In this document: piece after piece, positions 32,428-43,249 of the stretch | How positions within the stretch are numbered: the first letter of the stretch is position 1 | Layout of the letters: every line of letters begins with the position of its first letter | Source of the DNA: Calvatia gigantea | Taxonomy: Eukaryota > Basidiomycota > Agaricomycetes > Agaricales > Lycoperdaceae | DNA: 64,000 nucleotides | Direction of reading: 5' to 3' | Assembly (NCBI GenBank): GCA_025093985.1 | Contig: JACAAK010000014.1 | Coordinates: 930,001-994,000, forward strand | The notes under the pieces: generated by a model | Databases searched by the model: none | Told to the model about the DNA's origin: nothing | What the model saw: only the letters and a program-made list of their open reading frames with translations | Made by a program: the position numbers and the translations under genes

Positions 32428-34999
32428 ATGCTCGCTACTCTCTTTATCGAAGCCGCATTCCTCTACATATTCTCTTCAATTGCGTGGAAATTACTTGAGC
32501 GGTATTTTTTCAAGTCACCGCTTGACGTTTTACCAGGACCTCCGTCCCAGTCCTGGCTTTTGGGTTCGGGGAAGATCAGGGGGGAGCTGCATTCGATACT
32601 TACTACTGATTACTAGGTAACGTGCCGCAATTGTTCAATCCCAATGGCTGGGGCTTCCATCGTGGTATCCTGGAACAGTGTGAGTGTCGCGAAAATGATG
32701 GTTTTAAGGAGAAATAACTTAAGTGGTGGCGCGTCAGATGGAAGGGCAGTGAGGATCAGAGGCGCATTGGGTGTATGAGCTCCGTTTTTTATCCTCTACG
32801 TTGAACTGATTCTGAATCTTGCAAGGAACGGCTCCTCGTGATATGCGATCCAAAAGCCTTGCATCACGTTATTGTCAAGGTGGGTCCACCATATTCCAAC
32901 CCGTCAGAATCAGATGTAATGTTTCTCAGGATCAACACGTTTACGAAGAAGTAGTGTTTAACAGGTGAATTAGTTCCCTATTTCAAGCATTGGCCAGGAC
33001 ACATGTGCGGACGCTTTTAGTCGCAACAGGGCCCTTTTTGGTGAAGGCCTATTATCAACACTCGGTATGGCACCACCGGAGCATTGTTATTTATTCTTAC
33101 CCTTCCACAGGTGAACAGCATCGGAAACAGAGGAAGATGTTGAATCCTGTCTTCTCAATCAACCATATGCGGGAAATGAGTGAGAAACTCAAGAATCTTT
33201 CGTACCTTCGATTAGAACTCAATTACATTGCTAGTCCCTCTTTTTTATGAGGTCACAGAACGGGTATGGACGTTCCACTACTACCGGTCCTTGAAACTCA
33301 GGTACTTCACGGGACGCAGCTTCGGAAGGTTTTGAAGAAGAAATCGGAGAATGGTCCTCAGGAGGTCGACATCTTGCATTGGATGACTCGCACAGCACTG
33401 GAACTCATTGGCCAGAGTGGAATGGGCTATTCGTTCGATTCACTGTCGGACGATAACGACTTTCACCCCTATAGCAAATCAGCCAAGAAATTCATGTCCG
33501 TTCTTGTGCTCGTTCATTCTCTTGATTGACTCACTATTTCGTAGACCCCTTTTGGGTGGACCAGTAGGATTTTTCGCGGGTCAATTTCTGTTCCCTCTCG
33601 GGGGGAAGTTCAGGTTTCCGCGCTTCAAAAGATTCGTTGCCAAACATGTTCCTTACAAGCGCGCCCAAGAAATCATAGAAGTAGTCGATATCATGTATCA
33701 GACGTCCCTCGAAATCATTGAGGCGAAGAAAAGCGCCCTAGCAAGTTCCGATCCCGAGGTCGCTGCAGAAATGATTAACAAGAAGGATATCATTAGCATC
33801 CTCAGTGAGCTGGCCTTCCTCCACAGCATTTCAACTTTTCATTGCTCTTTGCACAAGTGCGGGCCAATGCAACGGCTTCAGATGAAGATCGGCTCAGCGA
33901 CGCAGAAGTGGTCGGTCAGGTTTGTGAAGATACGTCCATGTCCATGACCCATCTTATTCTTTTCTCTTTTCTTCAGGTCTCGTTCGTTTCTATTTCAAAT
34001 AGCATCGTCGCAAGAAGCTGAGCTGCACACCAGGACATTTGTTTTTGCTGGAATGGATACGACATCCTCGGCTGTCTCGCGCATTCTCTGGCTACTCTCC
34101 CAACACCAAGATGTTCAACAGAAGTTGCGAGAAGAAATCCAAGACGCCCAACAGGACGGTCAGCTGAGCTATGACCAACTTGTTTCGCTCCCGTATCTCG
34201 ATGCCGTTTCCCGCGAAACCCTCCGTGTGTAAGTTCATTCATAATGTATTGCCGCTTCGCGGGTTCATAGATCACGAATCCATTACAGGTATCCACCCGT
34301 CAATCTCGCTCCGATGCGCACGTAAGTATTGAGACACTTCACCACACTACTCTGGGACGAGAGGAATTAACCTCCCCTAGAGCACGACAAGATATGGTTC
34401 TGCCGCTTTCAAAACCCATCGTGAACTCGGACGGAATAGAAGTTACCGAAGTTTTTGTTAAGAAGGGAACTAACGTAATCATATCGATCCTTGGCGCCAA
34501 TTGCGACCCAGACTTGTGGGGTCCAGATTCTTACGAGTGGAAGCCTGAAAGGTGGTTGTCTCCTCCACCGAAAGCCTTGGAAGAAGCCCACATGCCAGGA
34601 ATATATTCCCATCTGTGAGTGTGTCATTGTTTGAAAATAAGACATATCAACTTGCTGGCTTTCCTATAGGATGACATTCTTGGGCGGAAGCCGTGCTTGC
34701 ATGTAGGTTCGGTCTCTAAAGTAGCGATGAAATACCTCATAACTTGGTTAATGTTATAGTGGCTTCAAGTTCTCGCAACTCGAAATGAGTACGTGAAGGT
34801 TTTTTTTAGCTCTTTCAGAACCTATCTTATTTTTCGCACCATCTCAGAGGTTGTACTATCCGTCCTTCTCGGGTCCTTCAAACTTTCGGCGTCGGAAAAG
34901 GAAATAGCCTGGAATATGAATGGTATTGCAGGTCCATTCATTGTGGGCGAAAACGACAATCGCCCGCAGCTTCCTCTTATCATGAGTCCAGTGGACTAA
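32428..34999 (+). CDS. Cytochrome P450 monooxygenase
   Basis: A complete microsomal P450 from many small exons. An N-terminal membrane anchor (LFIEAAFLYIFSSIAW) leads to the hinge VLPGPPSQSWLLG. Later landmarks are GALGERLLVICDPKALHH, LFGEGLLSTLGEQHRKQRK with MLNPVFSINHMREM, the I-helix TFVFAGMDTTSSAVSRIL (oxygen-binding AGxDTT), the K-helix ExxR in RETLRV, the PERW block and the haem loop FLGGSRACIGFKF with its cysteine ligand. All exon phases join, but a 5-base exon (33977-33981, GTCTC) is needed just before the I-helix. The stop is at 34997-34999. The form suits an Agaricomycete ER-bound oxidase; family number and substrate cannot be assigned. A TATA box lies 48 bp upstream. Confidence 0.92.
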
Positions 35000-35816
35000 C
35001 TTGAAGCAAGGGGGGTTCATAATTGAATCACTCGCCCAGTTCTGTGATATCTTTGAGTGATTGCTCTCCGTTAGTGCTAGCGTTCTTTCTGTATCCCGGA
35101 TGTTCCCACGCGGGATTGTATCATATTGTTTCAATTATCTAGGATGTCTTGTTTGAGCCAAACTAAGTCACCATTATTTTGGACTTGGGTTCCGTCTCCA
35201 GGTCTAGATCCCTACCCTACAGTTTTCAACCAGATTCAAGAGGTAACCAAGCTAGGAATGTTTGAAGCAAGTCCCCGCGTTGCAATTGAATCAAATATGA
35301 TTCATTCCGAACCGACATCCCACTTCAAACTGTTTGCAAAAGGTCTTTATTCCCAGTCATTAGTGATAGAAGCTGTTGTGGTCCCCCGAGCATGTAGTTG
35401 GAGGGGCCCAGGGTCATCTTCTGGCCACCGGGCTCTGTTGTAGTTGCCGTCGTCCCTCCTAGCCATTTTGAGGTCTGTCCAGGGGTTGTCAGCTGAGTTC
35501 TGCCTCAGATGGGGCAGTTTTATTTTGCAGCTCTTTGCCTGAGTCGAAGAAAATGTTCGGTTGCGGTGTCGGAGTCGAGAGCCTCGCTTGTCATGGTCCA
35601 ACGTGAGGAAGTGTTGAAAATCGGGACGAGCCAGGCGGCCGGGGGAGGCCCGACACGTCGACGAGGTGAGAGGAAAGGAGCTGGCCCGACGTGACTGTGA
35701 CTGCACCTACAAAGACCAAGGCTACCATCAGAAACCCATGAGACCACGACAAACAACGCATGCGCAGCACAGTGGCACCCCCAGCTTGGTATTCTTATGC
35801 GTCGCGTAAATATTCC
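35000..35816. other. Intergenic downstream of the P450
   Basis: No gene recognised. Short frames on both strands lack family resemblance. Confidence 0.4.
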
Positions 35817-36357
35817 CCACTATTTAGTGTTGTTGGCAGATGCTTGCCGTTTTGCCGTGCCAGGTGGCAGAACTGGCAACTGCCGGCAGATGGCAAATGC
35901 TCGTGGGCAGAAGGTGGCAGAATGATGGGTTAAGGGCCCAAAACCCAGAGGCTAAATGCACAAAAACAAAGTTTTTTCGAACTTCGTTTGCAAAGATGGT
36001 AGAAAGACGGTCCTCTCCAATCTCTGCGCTAGATTTTTCCTGGATTGAAGTCACATCATCAAATTGGTACTCTGATCAGTCGATGATGTTGAATCTCAAG
36101 GAGGGTATAGTGCCCCGGCTGGAGTGGGGAACGCCGCGTTTTTCATTGAAGGGGTAGGCGTAGGCAACAGTGGTCCTGTTGTCAGCCAACAGACCAGGAG
36201 AATACAAGTCCTGAGCAGCAATATAGGCAGTGCGTAGTAAACAGCGTCTATCATTGGTCAAGCTCTGCCAGCACTTGCCACCCCTGGCAATTGCCGTTCT
36301 GCCATTCTGCCGGCAGAACTGACCCAAAACAGTTCTGCCACGGTCACTACCACTATT
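35817..36357. mobile_element. hAT-type non-autonomous element (MITE) with 8-bp target duplication
   Basis: The element spans 35825-36349 (525 bp). Both flanks carry the same 8 bases, CCACTATT (35817-35824 and 36350-36357), the target duplication length of hAT transposons. The left end begins TAGTGTTGTTGGCAGA; the reverse complement of the right end begins TAGTGACCGTGGCAGA, matching at 12 of 16 positions and fitting the hAT end pattern with A at position 2 and G at 5. Both subterminal regions are packed with GGCAGAA/TTCTGCC words in opposite orientation (35868-35925 and 36265-36345). The interior has no transposase and no convincing ORF, so it must have been moved by an enzyme encoded elsewhere. 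Confidence 0.85.
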
Positions 36358-36916
36358 CCGAAACCAGTTGCCCGACTGGGCGAATATTGGTCACAAGGCC
36401 GTGTTCGAGTGTTCACCCCCCCCCCCCGGAAAACTTCCCTTGCGTGCCCATTTTAACTACCCATTCGCATTCCCACCTAGGTCCGGGTCATTTCGTCGGT
36501 CTCAATGTAGTTCTCGCCGACCGGGTGGTATCCGGTAGCTTGCCATGGCCTTGACCGGAAGGTGGCAAGCACAAATACATCCTTCCCAGAACAGTTGCTA
36601 GTTGACACGTGGAGAGTGTCAAATGCAAATATAGCTTCTGGAATAGCCAGCTTATTGGCCTTTGCCATGAGAGGGCTATCATCGCCTTAGTGTCATTCCA
36701 TGGGACCGTTTTACGCCAGAAGCTAAGGAAACTACTATAAACTAGGATAAAGGTCTTCCCCCCAACCTTCATTAACAGCATGGTAGTCTCACGTTTGGAC
36801 GAACATAACCACACTCCCATCATCCCGACTAACTCCGTCCGGCAGCGCTGAAGAAAGACAATCGATAAGTATTCCGTTGGGTTCGCTTAGCCAGAATTGA
36901 CCTCCTCCTCTCCACC
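36358..36916. other. Upstream region of the membrane protein gene
   Basis: No gene seen. A run of about 14 C lies at 36416-36429. Confidence 0.4.
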
Positions 36917-38178
36917 ATGGCTCCTTCGTACATGTCGGAGGAGCAGTACATCAACGAAAAGTCATTCCTTTATGGGGCCTTCCTCGCCGCTATTGCTTAT
37001 GGTGTCGTAGCTGTCCTCTCAGCGATTTGTCTTCACCTGCTGCGAGAGCGACGCCTGCCGGTTGGACACCCACGAGCCCAGTTTACATACGTCGTGCTGA
37101 TCTTCACTCTGAGCACTTTCAGTATGGCCTTCCAAATCAAAATGACTCAAGCAGGATTTCTCGAACATAGGGATTTCAAAGGCGGAACTGATGCATTTCC
37201 TGGCCCTGCTGCTTATTTGGGGGAGAACCTCGATCATGCCCTTCCGTTCGAGTTTAAACCATGGATAGCTTGTTTTGTCGTGACGAATTGGTTCTGTGAC
37301 GGAGTGTTGGTACGTACTTTTGGTTATGTTTCGTAAATTAACCACCACTAATTGCAGTAGCTGTGGCGGTGTATGGTCCTCTACCATGATAATAGACTTT
37401 GGCCGTCGTTCTTCAAATTCCTCCCAGTAGGTCTCCTCTGTGCTACAATCGGTACGTTATCCTTGGTTTTTTCGTAATTGTTTAAACCAACGAAAATAAA
37501 CCTCCCGTCAGTGGCATCCTCCACTTTATCCAGATCACAGCGCCTGAGACGTCGTTGTGGGCAACTACTAACCTCCCCTTCAACTTTACTATTCTCTACG
37601 GCATCGTTGCTCTCTTCGTCAACATTACTCTGACAAGCCTGATCACCGTTCGCTTGTACATACACCGACGCCGCACTATACAGGCACTCGGCTCTGGCCA
37701 CGGCAGTGATTTCACCGGCATCATCGAAATGATGATCGAATCCGCCTTTCTTGTTGACGTCTTCGTGATAGCTTTTCTTGTTCCATATGCAACGCGTCAT
37801 TGGTTCTGCAACGTCATCATCCAACCACTTATCCCAGTCCAAGTAAGCCACATCTCCACGCGGCCCGTAAGGCCGAGACTAATCCATCCCTGAACCAGGT
37901 TATCGCACCCCTACTGATCCATCTACCGAGTCGTACAAGGCAAGGCGTGGTCAGCCTCGACGCAGCACACCCATACCTCAGGCTCAAGCGGGAGTCGCGC
38001 ACTTGGCTTCGGCCACCATCGCCGTTCATCTTCCCAACTACCTATCATCAACATCGCGAGTGGACCCGGCATGGAACTAGGCCATCACCCCCGTCCGTCC
38101 GAATCGAGTTCCAACATCCCTTATCTATCGCCCCCTAGGTCAGCTTCGACAAAATTTGAATCCGGGATTCTGGCCTAA
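36917..38178 (+). CDS. Agaricomycete multi-pass membrane protein, second copy type
   Basis: A polytopic protein of the same general kind as the gene at 3648-5079. Exon 1 (ATG 36917) encodes membrane segments including LYGAFLAAIAYGVVAVLS and ends TNWFCDGVL. Next come LWRCMVLYHDNRLWPSFF with LPVGLLCATI, then LPFNFTILYGIVALFVNITL, VRLYIHRRRTIQALG, GIIEMMIESAFLVDVFVIAF and VIAPLLI. A following stretch, RVVQGKAWSAST with a Ser/His-rich tail, is the usual family end but sits one base out of frame from VIAPLLIHL. One extra C at 37926-37927 explains it. Without the shift, the frame ends at 38138; with it, at 38178. Function unknown. Confidence 0.7.
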
Positions 38179-39370
38179 TAAACCTTGGAGTCGAATTTCA
38201 GAGGCGAGAAGTGTACATGAGGCACACTGAGAATTGAGCACCACTGCATACACGTATGAATTTGTTCCGGCGAGGGGAGTTGAGCAAAGTTCCCAGCAGG
38301 CCAAACAGGCGGTGGTTCGCATCTTTCCACCCTGCAACCACTTACTGCCTACGTCCACAACGACGTAGCCAACTCCTGATCATTCGCCCGAATTCCACCC
38401 GCCCACCCGAATTTGTCGTAGCGTAGAGTGCTCGCAAACCTAGTCAGGGCATTCAAGGCTTCACATATGGCGAATATACTTATATCTGTTACCTTTCACT
38501 TGGCGGACGCAACCAATCAGTGCAAGAGGCAGATACCGAGAAGTTCCAGACAATACCACCAACAAAGGCTGGAAAGATAGGGAGAACGTGATTTGGGCCT
38601 TTGACGAGAACCAAACCCTAGTGATTGGTGGGCGGGGTGGTGTCTCGTACATTGCATCTCAAGAATGTAAGCAAGCTTGCGGAACCGAACAGCGTCTTTT
38701 CAATAAAACGAAAATCATGATTGATTGCTAAAAGTGAATAATTCAATGTTAAATGAAGTACAGAAACCGGTAACGCGGGTACAGACAAGAAGTTCTGGGA
38801 TTATTGGTTGTTAAAGTGAAACACCGTGAATGGAATAATAGTTCGTGAAGGGACTAACTACTTGATAAATCTCCTGACACTACTGCGTATTAAGTCGTGC
38901 AAACGTAAAATCATCAAAAATGCAAGCAATCGTAAGTACTTTATAAAATCAACATCATGACGTATAGATTGGGAATTCAGAAGCGGAAGGTATGAAGGGT
39001 GTCCCAGAAAGCGGATAGAAGAGGGAGCAAGGGGTAACCAGGAAGCCGGAAGGGAAACGCGTATGAAACAGGGGAATTGAAACCTCCAAGTCGGAAGCGA
39101 CATGAATCTAGAGGGTAACGCGGGATGGAGGGGGGTAACACAAGGTAGGGTGAAATAACAGCAAAAAAACGAAGCAAAGAAAACGGGAAAGGAGGTCAAT
39201 AAAACAACATAAAATCGAGGACAGATGAAATAGATGGGGGGAAGAAAATCTTAGTAGGATCATCAGCAAAGTTTGCTTAACTATAAGCGTTTGAGCCATC
39301 ACGAGCTCCGCAGTCGTAACACGCCTCCACCACACCACACACCGCGCGCAATCAATTATCGGCACACGTT
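38179..39370. other. Intergenic, with a dioxygenase fragment
   Basis: No gene recognised apart from the AlkB-like 3' fragment at 38500-38680 (listed separately). Confidence 0.4.
38500..38680 (+). pseudogene. Fragment of the AlkB-like gene 3' end (distant copy)
   Basis: Shares CAAGAGGCAGATACCGA and GATTTGGGCCTTTGACGAGA with 26790-26900. It then runs on with words matching the 3' end of the intact dioxygenase gene (GGGCGGGGTGGTGTCTCG and CATTGCATCTCAAGAATGTAA versus GGGAAAGGTGGTGTGG and TTGCATTTCAAGAGTGTAA at 30590-30640). It lies 8 kb from the tandem duplication and is out of frame. Confidence 0.55.
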
Positions 39371-42300
39371 TCACCGGACTCTCCAGTCGCCCATCGAGTC
39401 TCCCCTCTCGGGTCCTATCCCACCAGTACCAAGCCCAACACCGCCAATACCAGCTCCACGCATTTCTCTAGATGTCATCGCAACATTCCATGATGATTCA
39501 TTCAAACTCCCTCGTTCAGTCCTCTGACCGCTGCTTTCCGTAGTTGCGCTGCCTTCCATTGTTGCAGGTACTGTCACAAAGCTCTGAGCTGCCGTGCTGA
39601 TATCCGGTTGACTCGTGGTCGTGGTCGTCTGCCCTAGACCAGCGTGGCTGGGACTGGAGCTTACCGATCGCTGACCCGGATGTTCACGTCCGCGGCTCAT
39701 GTAGGGCTCTTGTAACCGATAACGTCCCCATGGGATATCAATTCCCGGACTGGCGCTTGCGCTTGTACCAGCGTCACCTTCACGAGGCGTTGGAGGGGAT
39801 AGCGGCGACACAGTTGCAGTTGAAGCTTCCGCTGAATGGAAAACATCCATAACACTCGATGTAGTATGAACACTTGCTGGAATCGACGGACTCCCAGGCA
39901 CTCCGGGACCTACAAGAGATTGCGGTGCCCGGCCCGGACCAAATTCCTCCGTCACCTCTTCGATATCACTATCGCGCCTTGGAACCCCTAACCTCCTCGA
40001 TTGTTGTTGGCCTTCACGATCATTCTCACTTAGGACTTCATCCCGCAGACGCGAGTTTCCGGGGCGCATAAAAGGCATGGGTTGACCGAATGTCCAGTTC
40101 TCACCACCACTTGCACTCCCACTCCTCGAATGCGACGACGACGAAATGTAGCCACGATCCTCCCAAGCTTGTGGATTCGAAAACGAATAAGGGTATGAAA
40201 GTCGGGACTCCTGTGTCGATCCGGAAGCGTCCCTTGGACGTGAGGTTGAAGGTAACTTCAGGCAACCGGTGTGGTGCTTCCTCTTCTAACCTCGCCATAG
40301 ATGAATTCGTCCTTGACCTCGTCGCGCTTTTCACGATGTCCAAACTGGTAGCAGACACACTGTGTAATAACGACTGTGCGCGGGATCGTACGGCACCGCC
40401 AAGCGAGCTGACTCGGGAGCGGGAGTTGGAAGTGTACGGACCGATTAGAATTAGCCCTGGAACGTGCTGAGGAACCCGCTCTCGACCTAGAAGACCCAGA
40501 AGCTGAACCACCAGCACCAGGAACACTGAGATTGGTGCGGCTGGTAACGGGGCTGAGCAGGCCAACTTCATCCTGTTGTTCACCAATTGCATCATCACTG
40601 CTACTCGTGATACTCTCTGCATCGTCCTGCACCAAATCTTCACCAACCACGGTCACTCCTGGCAAGAGACCACTATCCGCTCTTAACCGAATACTTGGGA
40701 ATTCCACAGTTGCCGCGCTGGCAGGGAGTGATGGGAGGGGAGGTAGGGGGATTGAAGGAGCTCGGGTACGTGATTGTACATTGGGATGACGAGGAGGCAT
40801 CGGGATGCCACTCGCACCACTACTTTGACTCAAACTCGCACGAGGACGGGAGTTCGTGCTAGATGCAAAATCAGACGGAGAGTCGGTAGAGGGGCGGTTT
40901 CCGGTCGACTGCGAGATACCCGAAACACCGGTAGAATGGGAAGGTCGGGATTGATGAGAGCGTGAAGAAGTGCTATTACCTCGAGGAGGCAGCCGGAGAC
41001 CGAATGGGTACCGACGCGAGGGAGAAATTGGGTGTCCAAGACTTGACATCGAGTTGGAGGCATGTCCCGTGGAAGGTTCTCCGCTGCCTTCAGACGACTG
41101 CTCTTCTTCCTCTTCCTCCTCACTATCATCTTCTGTGCTGCCGCTGCTAGACTCTGTTGAGCCAGAGCTTGAAGTGGATTCCGTAGAAGTGTGGGTCGTT
41201 GCCGATCGTGAAGCTGTTTTCTTCGGTGAAGGGGGGAAGGGCACACAATCTTGGCTGGAAACCTGTGCCGAACCGCGCTGGTTGAAAGGATAGGGTAAGG
41301 TCGATGGACCAACACCTTTATCCGATTCCCGATGCCTGAGCTGGATCTCTTTCTCCTCCTTAGGAGAGTCGAAGAAATCTCCAGTAATAACAGGACGTCG
41401 TGCAGGAGGAGGGACAGCCGGAATTCCAACAGCCGCCAAAACGCGTTGAACTTCAACTGGGTCGGGCTCTGCAACCTCCTTGCCCTTCTCTTGTCTCCAA
41501 TCTGCCCCAGGAGGAGAGGAATTACTACCCCACCGCAGTGCAGGCGTATTCAAACACAACTCGTAAATCCCTTGAATCCTTGACCGCGTGCATTCCTTCC
41601 AAGTCCAAGCAAGAGCATCAATCTCACGATTGGAATCATTAGCAGTGCTATAGATCGAAGAGCGCGTCTTTTCCATTTCTTCCTCTTCCCATCGATACCG
41701 CGGACCACAAAATCCAGCACACCCCTGTCCACTAAGAATCCAGAGCCCAATCCAGCTTATTAAAAGCACGAGAATCCTCCAAGCAGCCCATACAGCGTTG
41801 GCAATGAGTACACCCCTTGCGTAGGAGGTGAGGGTTCCATCGTTCCTTCTGAAAAATGTGTCATCGCGATTATTAATCCCCATGCTCGCTAAAGAGAGGT
41901 ATCCAACTTGTGGTGAGGAGAACGCGAACAGGAGGGCAAGACAGAGGCCAGCTCTTGGGATAAGCAAGACGACTGTTGGAAGATTCTGTGAATACCAGTA
42001 AAAGGTTTCCGCGAGGCCATCACGAAGGCTTCCATGTTCCCCAGTGAATGCTTGTACCCGAAGGTAAAGGAGGAAACGGAAGTTGGTGTAGGAGGTGAGG
42101 GAGGCAAATGTATAAGCGGGTGCGGAAAGGTAAATGGGCATCATCAGGGGACGTTCTGTTCAAGTTAAACACATGGGGGAGAGGTGACAAGTAAGCTTTT
42201 CCCGGTAGTTCAGGAAGCGGTCGTGGAAATGATGACTCACTGACACGCCACCTCCGGATAAATGAATAGACTAATTCATATAGGAGGAAGATACAGATGA

Positions 42301-43249
42301 TCCATACCAACCAACATGCAACGTAGGCTGCTGCAGCAAGTGCCCAATTCCGACCCGAGCCCGGTACGCCGGGAGCTTCTGGATTAGGGTTCCTCGAGAC
42401 TCTATCAGAAGGAAGAAGTTAATACCGGTAATGTGGACGAGGAGGATAATAATTTTTGCGAGAAGCATGGAAGCACGAAGGTACGGCGCTAGAATATGGT
42501 TGAAATCTCAGGGTTGAGATCGAAAAAGGCCAAGTGGAGAGAAGGAAGGAAGAAACAACAAAAAAAGGGAAAGTGGAAAACTCACTGGATGAGGACGTAG
42601 ACCGCATTGAAATCGAAGTAAGTTTGCAGGGGGAGATGGGCAAAGGCAAGGATGGGGAAAATATAGAAATAAAGCCTGGCCAAAATAGAGGGGGTCACCA
42701 CATTCTTAAAGTCGAGGTTCTTCGCGTTGAACTTGGGTTGGGGAATCCGTATGGATGTATAATAGGGATAAGCATATCCTCCTTGTTCATCAGGAGGCAC
42801 CGGTGGAGCAGTTGCTCGAGACCAGGCCCGAGAGGGGAGACCTAGTCCTGGTGTATCCTTTCCTCGTCGACCTGGCTTGGTCTTCTCCACGGGATTGACG
42901 CCATGCAGACTGACAATGCGTACTGAACGGGGAGTCGGTTTGCGTCCACCGAGATGTGCAAAATGCTCTGGGTCGGTGTCTGGCTTCAGGCTCAGGGCAC
43001 ACCAACAGAGGAGTGCATTGTGGATGCAGGTGCGGGGGGTGGAGGTCGTTTGGGTAGCCAAGAAGGATATCCTTCTGAATCCCTGGACATGCGAGGTGAG
43101 GTAGAAGATGGTTGGGAGGTATCAGCAAGGTTGTTGTTGGTAGGAGTAGGACCAACGCTCGTGGGACTATTGTTGAGCGAAGCGTTGTTATTCGGTTGAG
43201 ACTCGGTTGGTGAAGCCTGGCGAGAGGGTCGAGAAGTAAAGAGCACCAT
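39371..43249 (-). CDS. Large serine-rich multi-pass membrane protein
   Basis: A long minus-strand gene from MVLFTSRPSRQASP (ATG 43249) to 39371. The N-terminus is Pro/Ser/Asn-rich and disordered. A membrane-spanning middle follows: LARLYFYIFPILAFAHLPL, ALAAAAYVACWLVWIICIFL, SYTNFRFLLYLRVQAF, TVVLLIPRAGLCLALLFAFS and LIANAVWAAWRILVLLISW, with tryptophan- and cysteine-containing loops. The C-terminal 500 residues are Ser/Thr/Pro-rich with acidic and arginine-serine patches. I do not recognise the family; it resembles conserved Basidiomycete membrane proteins of unknown role. Near 40415-40417 (a GGG run) the coding frame changes from HFQLPL to RVSSLGGAVRSRAQS without a plausible intron, a candidate +1 error or mutation. 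The last exon starts near 40190 (YSFSNPQAWEDRGY). Confidence 0.6.
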
